Origin: Halarcobacter sp.
GTDB lineage: Bacteria > Campylobacterota > Campylobacteria > Campylobacterales > Arcobacteraceae
Assembly (NCBI GenBank): GCA_030145305.1
Contig: JAQYVX010000003.1
Span: 1 to 64,000 of the forward strand
DNA: 64,000 bases
Direction: 5' to 3'
Positions 35,743-44,487 of the stretch are shown one piece after another. Within the stretch, counting starts at the first letter, position 1. Every line of letters starts with the position of its first letter. The notes beneath the pieces were generated by a model. It made no database searches. It saw only the letters and a program-made list of their open reading frames with translations, and was not told the origin of the DNA. A program made the translations under genes and the position numbers.

Positions 35743-36825
35743 TTGATTTCATCTGCATTAAAGGCATTACAAGCCAATAGATTAAAAACTACATTAATAT
35801 ATTTAAGTCTAATATTTTCTATTACTTCTATATTTTTAATTAGTTCTATTTCTAATGGTATTATTACTATGTATTCATCTATGTTGAAAAGTGATGGAGA
35901 TATAATCATCACTCAAGCTAAAATATCTGATACATTTTTTTCAAATGTAGATATTAATTTAATTGAAAAAATAAACAAACTATCAAATATAAAAGATTCA
36001 TCTGCAATTATTGTAGGTGCTTCTCCTGTTGAAAAACTTCCAATTGTTGCTGTTTATGGAATAACAAAAAATAGATTTATTAACTATAAACTAGTAAAAG
36101 ATTCATATCCAAAAGAGAATGAAGTTTTAGTTGGACAATCAATTTATGAGCAACTTAAAAATAAAAACTCTATTGAAATAGCAAATAAATCATTTAAAGT
36201 TTCTGGTGTTTTTAAAAGCTCAATAGGTTTTGAAAATGGGGGAGTTGTTTTAAATATAAAAGAAGCTGGTGAAATTTTTAATAAAAGTGCTTCTATGATT
36301 ATGGTAAATAGCAAAATAGATACAAATATTGAAAAACTAATAAAAGAAATCCGCACTTTAAGTTCAAAAATAGAAGTGAAATCTACAGATAATTTTGTAG
36401 ATAACTACAACCAATTTAAAATTATTCAAACCTCATCAAATGCTATTTCTTTTATCGCTTTTGCAATGGGATTACTTGGAATTGTAAGTATTATGAGTAT
36501 TACTATAAATCAAAGAAAAAGTGAATTTGGGATCAAAAGAGCTCTTGGAATTGCTATGAAAAAAATAGTTTTTCAAATTATGAGTGAAAGTTTTATTCTT
36601 GGTTTTTTTAGTTTTATATCTGCTTTTTTCTTATCACATATTATTTTATATTTTATAAAAAATTCATCACAATTGCAAGGTTATGTAAATGGAGAAATTT
36701 CATCAACTCTAGCTATATATATTTTCCTAACTTCAATACTTATGGCTATGGTAGGAGCAGTTATTCCAGCACTTAATGCAGCAAAAACAGACCCAGTTAT
36801 TTTAATCCAAGGAAATAAAATATGA
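35743..36825 (+). CDS. MacB/FtsX-type ABC transporter permease
   Basis: A 360-residue protein starting at TTG 35743, with AAGGA six bases upstream. One N-terminal helix (about 17-40) is followed by a periplasmic MacB-like domain and three C-terminal helices of the FtsX core. The segment SITINQRKSEFGIKRALGI is the conserved coupling region. Such permeases drive mechanotransmission or lipoprotein/substrate extrusion rather than classical import. It overlaps the ATPase gene by 4 bp. Confidence 0.88.
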   Translation: MISSALKALQANRLKTTLIYLSLIFSITSIFLISSISNGIITMYSSMLKSDGDIIITQAKISDTFFSNVDINLIEKINKLSNIKDSSAIIVGASPVEKLPIVAVYGITKNRFINYKLVKDSYPKENEVLVGQSIYEQLKNKNSIEIANKSFKVSGVFKSSIGFENGGVVLNIKEAGEIFNKSASMIMVNSKIDTNIEKLIKEIRTLSSKIEVKSTDNFVDNYNQFKIIQTSSNAISFIAFAMGLLGIVSIMSITINQRKSEFGIKRALGIAMKKIVFQIMSESFILGFFSFISAFFLSHIILYFIKNSSQLQGYVNGEISSTLAIYIFLTSILMAMVGAVIPALNAAKTDPVILIQGNKI

Positions 36826-37442
36826 TAAAAGCACAAAATATATCACACTCTTATTCAAAGGATATTGCTCTAAAAAATATTAACTTTGAGATTAAAAAAG
36901 GTGAATTTGTAGCAATTACAGGTGAAAGTGGAAGTGGTAAATCAACACTTCTTTCAATACTGTCAACTCTTTTAAAAGCAAAATCTGGTGAAGTTTTATT
37001 TGAAGATACTAACTCTAAAAATATAAAAGATATTGATAGCTTTAGACAAAAAAATATTGGGTTTATCTTCCAATTCCATTATTTAATTAACTATTTAACA
37101 ATAAAAGAAAATATCCAAATTGCAAATGAAAATTCAACAAAAGAAGAGATAGAAGAGTTATTAAAACTGTTAGGAATAAAAAATATTCTAAATAGATATC
37201 CAAATGAAATTTCAGGAGGTCAAAGACAAAGAGCTGCTATTGCAAGAGCACTTATTAATAAGCCAAAAGTAATTTTTGCAGATGAACCAACAGGAAATCT
37301 AGACTCAATAAATTCACAAAATGTATTTGACATATTTAAAAAACTATCGAATGAAGGAACAACAATAATAGTTGCAACCCACGACTTGAAATTAGCTTCA
37401 AAAACGGATAAAACAATAGAGGTAAAAGATGGACAACTTTAA
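36822..37442 (+). CDS. LolD/MacB-type ABC ATPase
   Basis: A 206-residue nucleotide-binding subunit. Walker A is GESGSGKST, the Q-loop follows, the signature is ISGGQRQR, Walker B is VIFADEPTGNLDS and the H-loop is ATHDLK. Size and the EPTGNLDS motif place it with LolD/MacB/FtsE. It overlaps the permease by 4 bp and the CcoN-like gene by 14 bp, so all three are translationally linked. Confidence 0.93.
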   Translation: MIKAQNISHSYSKDIALKNINFEIKKGEFVAITGESGSGKSTLLSILSTLLKAKSGEVLFEDTNSKNIKDIDSFRQKNIGFIFQFHYLINYLTIKENIQIANENSTKEEIEELLKLLGIKNILNRYPNEISGGQRQRAAIARALINKPKVIFADEPTGNLDSINSQNVFDIFKKLSNEGTTIIVATHDLKLASKTDKTIEVKDGQL

Positions 37443-38991
37443 TAATTTTATACAAACACATTTTAAAATATCGTTAATATTTTTTGCTCTTGGTTTAATA
37501 TTTGGATTTTTTTATTCTCTTAATTTATTAGGTTTTACAGTTGATTCTCAAACTTTATTACCTACAAATATAAGAGCTCTTCATATCTCTTTAATGCTTT
37601 ATGGATTCATTCCTTTAATGCTTTCATATTTACCTTTTTTACTTATTAATAAAGAAATTGGAACTTGTAAAAAAGGTTTACACTATTTAAATCTATATAC
37701 TATTTTTTGGTATATTTTTTTAATCTTCATGATAAGCTCACTTCTTTTTGGAAATACTAGAGGTTTGGCATTTTATGATTTTCCTTATGAGTTAAATTTT
37801 ATTTTAGCTTTTGCTGGTCTTTTTTATATTATTGCTTTATATAATTTCATCAAACAATATGAAGTTCATCCTGTATGGGTAAAAGTATGTTTAAGAGTTG
37901 TGATTATTGCCCCAATTACCCTTTTAATTTTAATGAATCCAATTATTGGGCAGGTTGAAAGTACTGTTTCTGGACCACATGGAGATAATACATTAGGAAT
38001 GAGTTTAGCTCTTATTCCTCTATATTATTTAATCATTAAGTTATTAAATAAAGATGAGTTTATAGCAAGATGGAATCTCTTATGGATTATTCCTAGTTTT
38101 TTATATTTTTCTTCTGTTTTGTATAGGATTTTCTTTGAACCATTAACATACAATCAAGAATGGTTTTTACAATATCTAACACTTCTTTATGTGCCTTTAT
38201 TATATAGATGGTACAAAGATTCAAATATAGAAAATTTTGCAAAACTTGCACTTCTTATATCAATACTTGCTTTTCTTTTTGTTGATATTGAAGGGAATAT
38301 TCTTTTTATTCCTGATATTAGATGGATATTTCATAGAAATGATTTAATAGTTGCCCATGCTCATGTAGCAATGGGAATTGGTGTTTTATTTATGGTTTTA
38401 TCTATGTATACATCGCATATTAATAGTCTTAAAAAAGTATCTTTTTATTATCTTTACCTTTTAGGATTAATTGGTATCTTTGCTAGTCTAAGTCTTTCAG
38501 GTTTTGTTCAAGCTGATATTTTAAATATGAATATTTCAACATTATGGATTTTAAGATCAATCTTTGGCTTTATTACAATATTAAGTTTACTCTTTTTTAT
38601 TCAAAATAAATACAATCTAAGTACTTTACAAAAATACAATTTATTAGGTGTTTTAAGTGATGGCTTTGGAGGTATTGGGCTTATCCTTTTGGCAAGTTTT
38701 ATTTACCCACTTCTTGGCTTTTCTTTTACAGGAACTTATGAATATATTGTTTTTTCTTTTGTAAGTATGACAGGTGTTTTACACTTTATGGCACTTAAAT
38801 ATAAAGAACATGAAATTATTCTTACAAATATCACAGTTACTATAAGAGTTTTTATATCTTCCGTTTTCTTTGCCCTATTTATGGCTAAAACATTAGGCGT
38901 TGAAGCCTTAATTATCAGTGCTTTTGATTTATCATTTGTACTAATTTATTTAATCTTTTTTTATCAAAAGGAGTCTTTATGCAAAAATTAA
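37429..38991 (+). CDS. CcoN/NorB-like heme-copper oxidase subunit I homologue
   Basis: A 520-residue protein with about 12-14 membrane helices. RALHISLMLYGF (H52) matches helix II of CcoN. GPHGDNTLGMSL (H184) resembles helix VI. NDLIVAHAHVAMGIGV (H310, H312) matches helix X, which ligates both hemes in family members. The adjacent HH pair expected in helix VII is not seen in residues 225-265. It may therefore bind heme without a normal Cu/Fe-B site. It overlaps the ABC ATPase (14 bp) and the next gene (13 bp). Confidence 0.75.
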   Translation: MDNFNNFIQTHFKISLIFFALGLIFGFFYSLNLLGFTVDSQTLLPTNIRALHISLMLYGFIPLMLSYLPFLLINKEIGTCKKGLHYLNLYTIFWYIFLIFMISSLLFGNTRGLAFYDFPYELNFILAFAGLFYIIALYNFIKQYEVHPVWVKVCLRVVIIAPITLLILMNPIIGQVESTVSGPHGDNTLGMSLALIPLYYLIIKLLNKDEFIARWNLLWIIPSFLYFSSVLYRIFFEPLTYNQEWFLQYLTLLYVPLLYRWYKDSNIENFAKLALLISILAFLFVDIEGNILFIPDIRWIFHRNDLIVAHAHVAMGIGVLFMVLSMYTSHINSLKKVSFYYLYLLGLIGIFASLSLSGFVQADILNMNISTLWILRSIFGFITILSLLFFIQNKYNLSTLQKYNLLGVLSDGFGGIGLILLASFIYPLLGFSFTGTYEYIVFSFVSMTGVLHFMALKYKEHEIILTNITVTIRVFISSVFFALFMAKTLGVEALIISAFDLSFVLIYLIFFYQKESLCKN

Positions 38992-39983
38992 ATTTACAAA
39001 AAATAACACTACAGAAATTAGCTTTAATACTTTTTATTTCTTCTGAATTGTGTTATTACTTATTGATTGCACAAACAGGAATTGTAGAATATTTTTCATC
39101 TAATATTTTTACCATTGCCCCACTTCCTATTGGAGGAATAATTGGTTCATTTTTAACTTATTATATGAGAATATCAAATAGAAATAAAATATTATTATTT
39201 TTAATTTTTCAACTAATTATGAGTTTTTTCTATCCTAATTTATCAATTCTTATGCTTTTTATTTTAGGCTTAAGTGTAGGAGCATTAGCACCACTTTTAA
39301 TTAATGAATTAAAAAAAGCAAGCTTAATAGACTTAGGGTTTGCACTATCAATCTCTTATGTAGTTGGAACTTTTTTATTTAATTATGAAGCTTCTCTAAG
39401 AGGTAATTTAGCAACAGGACTTACTCTATTAACTCTTATATGCTCTGAATTTTTACCAAATAAAAATAAAAAAGATATAAACAATAAAAACTATCAAGAG
39501 TTTTCACTATTAGCAATGGTTTTATGGGTATTTTTAGATTCTGCACTTTTTGAAACTCTTTCAAGAGATATTTCGATTTCAATTTGGAGAGATGGCTACA
39601 GTTTAGAGATTGCATTATTTCATATTATTGGAGTCTTTACAGCTTTAAAATATCAAATATCAAAAAATCAAAAAGAATTATTTATTTCAATACTTTTTGC
39701 TCTTAGTTATCTTTTTTATTTTTTAGAAGAATCTTTTATTTTATCACTTGTTTATCCTTTTGTAATCTCTTATTACAATGTGGTAATACTTCAAACAATA
39801 ATGAAAAAAAATATACGTATTATTAGTATTTATATGATTTTTATAGGATGGATAGCATCAGGAGCTGGTCTTTTTATAGCCTTAGAAAATTTAATTCTAT
39901 TTGTACCCATTGTATTACTACTTATTGTATTAAAAATACTTAGCACACAACAAAATCAAAAGAAGGAGTTTAATTATGCGTAA
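38979..39983 (+). CDS. Unknown polytopic membrane protein
   Basis: A 334-residue protein with about 10 hydrophobic helices. Its repeated pattern is weakly MFS-like, but I recognise no motif and cannot name a family. It overlaps the CcoN-like gene by 13 bp and the YceI gene by 8 bp, so it is embedded in the operon. A membrane-complex or transport role is only inferred from position. Confidence 0.75.
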   Translation: MQKLNLQKITLQKLALILFISSELCYYLLIAQTGIVEYFSSNIFTIAPLPIGGIIGSFLTYYMRISNRNKILLFLIFQLIMSFFYPNLSILMLFILGLSVGALAPLLINELKKASLIDLGFALSISYVVGTFLFNYEASLRGNLATGLTLLTLICSEFLPNKNKKDINNKNYQEFSLLAMVLWVFLDSALFETLSRDISISIWRDGYSLEIALFHIIGVFTALKYQISKNQKELFISILFALSYLFYFLEESFILSLVYPFVISYYNVVILQTIMKKNIRIISIYMIFIGWIASGAGLFIALENLILFVPIVLLLIVLKILSTQQNQKKEFNYA

Positions 39984-40503
39984 ATTAATTTTACTTGTAT
40001 TGCTTAGCATCTTTTCTTTTGGAGATAAATTAGTATTACAAGATGGTGAAATTATGGCTCATACAGAAATATTTGGTGATTCTCAAATTAATCCAAAAAC
40101 AAAAAATATCGACTCAAATTTAACGATAAATCAGGACTTTGAATCTATTAAAGGAAAGATGACTGTCAGGTCTTTATCACTAAAAAGTGAGAATATTGAT
40201 AGAGATAAGCATATGTATGAAGTTCTAAATATTAAAATTAATCCTAGAATTAATTTTGAGATAAACACTATTAAAAAAACTAATACAGGCTATAAAATAA
40301 CTGGCTTTTTAACACTTAATGCCATAAAAAAGGAAATATCATCAAATGCTACAATTACAGAAAAAAACAAAGTATTAAAAATATTAGGTGATTTTTCAAT
40401 TAAATTAAGTGAATTTAATATAAAAGCACCATCTTTGTTCTTTCTCACTGTAAGAGAACAAATAGATATAAAATATACCCTAGCATACAAAAAGGAAAAG
40501 TAA
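39976..40503 (+). CDS. YceI-like periplasmic lipid-binding protein
   Basis: A 175-residue protein with a short signal peptide (MRKLILLVLLSIFSFG). A YceI-like beta-barrel follows, with SNLTINQDFESIKGKMTV and NPRINFEINTIK, ending in LSEFNIKAPSLFFLTVREQI. YceI proteins hold isoprenoid or quinone-like lipids in a lipocalin-like barrel. Co-occurrence with a b-type cytochrome and an oxidase-like protein supports a link to quinone or isoprenoid redox chemistry (inference). Its TAA overlaps a nine-codon ORF. Confidence 0.82.
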   Translation: MRKLILLVLLSIFSFGDKLVLQDGEIMAHTEIFGDSQINPKTKNIDSNLTINQDFESIKGKMTVRSLSLKSENIDRDKHMYEVLNIKINPRINFEINTIKKTNTGYKITGFLTLNAIKKEISSNATITEKNKVLKILGDFSIKLSEFNIKAPSLFFLTVREQIDIKYTLAYKKEK

Positions 40504-40532
40504 TGAAAAAAAATCTAGAGAATATATTTTAA
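40503..40532 (+). CDS. Nine-codon ORF coupled to the YceI stop
   Basis: ATG 40503 overlaps the YceI stop as TAATG and reads MKKNLENIF before TAA at 40530-40532. The metallophosphoesterase ATG follows 3 nt later. It could act as a translational relay to the next gene, whose own ribosome-binding site is weak, or be incidental. Confidence 0.25.
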   Translation: MKKNLENIF

Positions 40533-40535
40533 TCA

Positions 40536-41273
40536 ATGAAACTTCCAACTCCTCAAACAATAGAAGTATTTGTAAATCATTCTAATTTAGATGGTTTAAA
40601 AATACTTCAGCTAAGTGACTTACATATTAATAAAAAGATGCTAGAAAATTCATTAAATAAATTAGTAAAGATTTGCAACAATTTAGATTATGATTTTGCA
40701 GTTATAACAGGAGATATAATAGATTGTAAAGTAAGATATATAAAAGAAAAATTAAAGATATTGAATACTTTAGCTAAAAATAGACCAGTATATTTTATAA
40801 GTGGAAATCATGATATTGTTTATGGCTTAGAAGAGATGAAAAAAGAACTTAATTCTTTTTTCTTTATGGACAATACCTCTACTTATTTTGAATTTAAAAA
40901 TAATAAAATATATATTATAGGTTTAGCAGATAGGTTTTCAAAATTCTTTAAAATAAAAAGAGATGAAAAAAAGGTTCTTAATCTTTTACTTCAAAATAAT
41001 GCAACTATTTTTATTTCTCACCAGCCAAAAGATTATATCCTTGCAACAAAAACAAATACCGAGCTTTTTTTATGTGGGCATACACATGGTGGTCAGATTT
41101 TTCCATTTCATTATTTAGTAAAATTGTTTCAACCATTTTTATCTGGGCTTTTTTATAGAAATAAAACAACTATTTATGTAAATAAAGGATTAGGAACTTG
41201 GGGTATTGATTATAGATATAAAGCAAATAATGAGATTAGCATACTTAAATTAATTGCAAAAAGTGTAGAATAA
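40536..41273 (+). CDS. Soluble metallophosphoesterase
   Basis: A 245-residue calcineurin-like phosphoesterase with LQLSDLHIN, ITGDIID, SGNHDIVYG and CGHTHGGQIFPFHYLVKL. It is clearly a paralogue of the C-terminal domain of the protein at 30376-31485 but lacks the N-terminal membrane helices. The substrate is unknown; YaeI-like lipid pyrophosphate cleavage is possible. It lies 32 nt after the YceI gene and 23 nt before the response regulator. Confidence 0.88.
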   Translation: MKLPTPQTIEVFVNHSNLDGLKILQLSDLHINKKMLENSLNKLVKICNNLDYDFAVITGDIIDCKVRYIKEKLKILNTLAKNRPVYFISGNHDIVYGLEEMKKELNSFFFMDNTSTYFEFKNNKIYIIGLADRFSKFFKIKRDEKKVLNLLLQNNATIFISHQPKDYILATKTNTELFLCGHTHGGQIFPFHYLVKLFQPFLSGLFYRNKTTIYVNKGLGTWGIDYRYKANNEISILKLIAKSVE

Positions 41274-41296
41274 AGTTCTAAGAATAGAGGTATCTA

Positions 41297-41965
41297 ATGA
41301 AAATTTTAATTATTGAAGATGATCAAAAAATTATTAATTTTTTGAAAAAAGGATTAGAAGAAGAATCATATACAGTTGATTACTCTTTAAATGGTGAAGA
41401 AGGAATATATTTAGCAAGTGTTAATGAATATGACTTAATTTTACTTGATATTATGATTCCTTTAAAAGATGGTATTGAAGTTTGTAAAACATTAAGAACT
41501 TCAAATATACAAACACCAATTATTATGCTTACAGCTAAAGATTCTATTGAAGATAAAATAAAAGGTTTAGATATTGGAGCAAATGATTATTTAGCAAAAC
41601 CTTTCTCATTTTCTGAATTACTTGCAAGAATAAGAGTACAACTTCGTCCTAAAAACTCTTTTGATACCAAACTAAAAATTGCTGATTTAGAGTTAGATTT
41701 ACTTTCAAAAACTGCAAAAAGAGAAAATGACAATATTACACTTACAGCAAAAGAGTTTGCAATTCTAGAGCTTTTAATAAAAAATAAAAATAGAGTTTTA
41801 TCAGAAACAATAATTTTGGATGCCTTAAGTAATTTAGATGATATAAATATAAGTAATGTTGTTAATGTTTATATTTATAGATTAAGAAATAAAATTGATA
41901 AACCTTATGAAAAAAAACTTATAAAAACAGTTAGAGGAATGGGATTTAAAATAAATGATGAATAA
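41297..41965 (+). CDS. OmpR-family response regulator
   Basis: A 222-residue protein with a REC domain (E7/D8/D9 cluster, phospho-acceptor D51 in LLDIMIP, K at LAKPFSF) and a winged-helix output domain with LTAKEFAILELLIKNKNRVL and a C-terminal VYIYRLRNKID recognition helix. It overlaps the kinase gene by 11 bp. It lies directly after the CcoN-like/YceI operon and is the obvious candidate regulator of that block. Confidence 0.95.
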   Translation: MKILIIEDDQKIINFLKKGLEEESYTVDYSLNGEEGIYLASVNEYDLILLDIMIPLKDGIEVCKTLRTSNIQTPIIMLTAKDSIEDKIKGLDIGANDYLAKPFSFSELLARIRVQLRPKNSFDTKLKIADLELDLLSKTAKRENDNITLTAKEFAILELLIKNKNRVLSETIILDALSNLDDINISNVVNVYIYRLRNKIDKPYEKKLIKTVRGMGFKINDE

Positions 41966-43340
41966 ACTTTCAATTAAAAAAAAGCTCTTAATTTATGTAT
42001 TTTTCATTCAATTGAGTATTTTAGTAATTTTCTCTTTTTCTTTACATAGAGCCTTAGAAATTTCAACTTTAGATAAATTACAAAGTACTTTAAAAGTAAT
42101 TTTACTTGATGTTATTGATGATATTTTAGAGCAAAAAGATATAAATGATTTAAAAGATTTCAATGAAGAAAAAGAGTATAAATTTGAACCTTTATATATT
42201 AGATTACTACAAGTTCAAGCTAAAGAAAAAAATACAATCAATATCATAAATACAAAAAATTTTCCAAAAGAGATAAAAGAAGATTTTGAAATTATAAACT
42301 CTTATGCTTTTGATACTATTATTTTTGAAAATAAAGAGCTTTATTTAATTAGTAAACTAAAATTTAATCTTGGAAATACTAATTATTTACTAGAAGTAGC
42401 TACTAATAATAATCTAAATAGTACATTAGAAAATCTTTTATATATACTTCTTTTTATCATACCTATTGTACTTATTTTTGCAACTATTGGTGGATACTCT
42501 TTAATTTATAGATCATTTTTACCTATTGAAAAGATTTTAAATCATTTAAAAAATATAAATGCTTCTGATTTATCAAAAAGATTAGAGACTTCTAATAATG
42601 AAGATGAAATAGACTTACTTGCAAAAGAGATAAATTCTCTGTTAACAAGACTTGAATTATCATTTGAAAAAATTTCTCAATTTTCTAGTGATGCTTCTCA
42701 TGAATTGAAGACTCCTCTTACTGTAATTAGAGGTGAAATAGAGATTGCTTTAAGAAAAGAACGCTCAAAAGAAGAATACAAAGAAACTTTAAAAACCTCT
42801 TTGGATGAAGTATTAGTAATTCAGCAAACTATGGATGATTTACTTTTTTTAGCTAAATCCAAAAAAAATTTACAAAATATTGAAAAAGAAGTTTATTTAG
42901 ATGAAATAACTTTAGAAGCAGGAAAAGAACTAGAAACCTTTGCTAGAATCAAAAAAATTAATATAGAGTATGAAATTAAAGAAGCTCAACAAATAAGTGC
43001 CCACTCAAAACTTTTGAAAATCGCTTTAAAAAATATAATAAAAAATGCTATAACCTTTAGTCATGAAAACTCTTCGATTTATATAAAAAATTATTCTGAT
43101 GAAGACTATTATCTAATAAGTGTCGAAGATAAAGGTATAGGAATAGCAAAAGAAGACCAAGATAAGATTTTTGAACAGTTTTATAGAACAGATAAAAGCA
43201 GAAATAAAGAAACTGGTGGAACTGGACTGGGCATGGCCATTTGTAAAAAAATTATAAATATGCATAATGGAAAAGTTTTAGTTCAAAGTAAAGAGAATAT
43301 GGGAACAATAATTATATTTAGTTTTCCAAAAAATTATTAA
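41955..43340 (+). CDS. Membrane sensor histidine kinase
   Basis: A 461-residue kinase with a TM helix at about 12-32, a periplasmic domain of about 125 residues, a second TM at about 160-182, a HAMP region, the H-box SDASHELKTPLTVIRGE, N-box ALKNIIKNAI, DKGIGIA and GTGLGMAICKKI. It is the cognate partner of the overlapping OmpR-like regulator. The size and arrangement resemble CusS/QseC-type metal or envelope sensors, but the ligand is unknown. Confidence 0.93.
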   Translation: MMNKLSIKKKLLIYVFFIQLSILVIFSFSLHRALEISTLDKLQSTLKVILLDVIDDILEQKDINDLKDFNEEKEYKFEPLYIRLLQVQAKEKNTINIINTKNFPKEIKEDFEIINSYAFDTIIFENKELYLISKLKFNLGNTNYLLEVATNNNLNSTLENLLYILLFIIPIVLIFATIGGYSLIYRSFLPIEKILNHLKNINASDLSKRLETSNNEDEIDLLAKEINSLLTRLELSFEKISQFSSDASHELKTPLTVIRGEIEIALRKERSKEEYKETLKTSLDEVLVIQQTMDDLLFLAKSKKNLQNIEKEVYLDEITLEAGKELETFARIKKINIEYEIKEAQQISAHSKLLKIALKNIIKNAITFSHENSSIYIKNYSDEDYYLISVEDKGIGIAKEDQDKIFEQFYRTDKSRNKETGGTGLGMAICKKIINMHNGKVLVQSKENMGTIIIFSFPKNY

Positions 43341-43399
43341 AGTTTAATGTGATTAAGTACATTTAATGTATAATCTTTAAAAATCTAGGTAATAATTTA

Positions 43400-43885
43400 A
43401 TGAAAATAAAACTACTTGAAAATGACTCTTTAGACTCTAAATATACTTTTTTAATAGAAGGAATCAGCAATACTTTACTTAGAAAATTAGAAAGTTTTAA
43501 AAAAAGTGAAAGCACTATTTATCCCCTTGAAGAGCTTAAAAAAGAGTATTCTTTTTCAACACGTGATACCTTAAGAGCTTCAAAATATATTGTAACAAAG
43601 AATAATCTTTTAGAGCATGAAAAAAATATTAAAGCTTTAGAAAAATTACGTGTTACATTACAAATTGATTTAGTAAATTTAACTATAAATATCCAAGATT
43701 TAATTCCTGATGTTTATAAAAGAAATATCACTTGTGAAATAGATTTAAAGAATCTACAAAAATTTATAACTTTAAGAGATTTAGAAACAAGCTTAGAAGA
43801 AGAAAAAGAGTTAGCTAGGCTACTTTTTAAAGCTCTTCCAAAAGATGATAGAAACTTACTTGAAGAGGAAAAAGACTCAAAATGA
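43400..43885 (+). CDS. Hypothetical protein upstream of the TRIC-like gene
   Basis: A 161-residue, highly charged, soluble protein with no recognised domain. The N-terminal half contains GISNTLLRKLESFKKSEST, and the C-terminus is rich in Glu/Lys, probably helical. It overlaps the next gene by 4 bp, which supports real coding and co-translation. Confidence 0.7.
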   Translation: MKIKLLENDSLDSKYTFLIEGISNTLLRKLESFKKSESTIYPLEELKKEYSFSTRDTLRASKYIVTKNNLLEHEKNIKALEKLRVTLQIDLVNLTINIQDLIPDVYKRNITCEIDLKNLQKFITLRDLETSLEEEKELARLLFKALPKDDRNLLEEEKDSK

Positions 43886-44487
43886 CAGCTTTACAAATTG
43901 CCGATATTATTGGAATTGTATCTTTTGCTTTAAGTGGTTTTTTAATAGCAGTTCATTATAAATTTGATATTTTAGGCATTTTTATCTCTTCATTTTTAAC
44001 AGCTTTAGGCGGTGGAATGATTAGAGATGTTATTGCTAATAAAGCCCCTTATGTATTAAATGACAATCTTCCAATTATTCTAGTTTCTGGAACACTTTTT
44101 CTTTCTTTAATATTTAAACTTTATAAAAAAACAGATCTTGAGGGAAAAACAACTTTTATAGTCTCTGATGCCATAGGTTTAGTCTCTTTTGCAATAACAG
44201 GAGCACTTATAGGAATTCAAGAAGAATTTAATGTTTTAGGTGTTTTGATGCTTGCTTTTTTAACAGCTGTTGGAGGAGGAACAATTAGAGATATTTTAAT
44301 AAATAAAGTTCCCTCTATTTTAGTGTCAGAATTTTATGGAACAGTTGCCATTATTGTAGGGCTTGTAACTTATTTTTTACACTTGATAAATCAAAATTCA
44401 ATTCTAAATCTTACAATTTTATTTATAGCTGGTGTTACGCTTAGGCTCTTAGCCTTTTATAGGAAATGGCAGTTACCAAAACTTTAA
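43882..44487 (+). CDS. UPF0126/TRIC-type membrane protein (YicG-like)
   Basis: A 201-residue protein with two repeated halves of three helices and one extra helix. Each half carries the glycine-rich signature: TALGGGMIRDVIANKAP and TAVGGGTIRDILINKVP. This is the UPF0126 family, whose bacterial members form trimeric cation channels (TRIC-like, YicG). It starts within the previous gene (4 bp overlap) and is convergent with the GGDEF gene, overlapping it by 4 bp. Confidence 0.93.
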   Translation: MTALQIADIIGIVSFALSGFLIAVHYKFDILGIFISSFLTALGGGMIRDVIANKAPYVLNDNLPIILVSGTLFLSLIFKLYKKTDLEGKTTFIVSDAIGLVSFAITGALIGIQEEFNVLGVLMLAFLTAVGGGTIRDILINKVPSILVSEFYGTVAIIVGLVTYFLHLINQNSILNLTILFIAGVTLRLLAFYRKWQLPKL

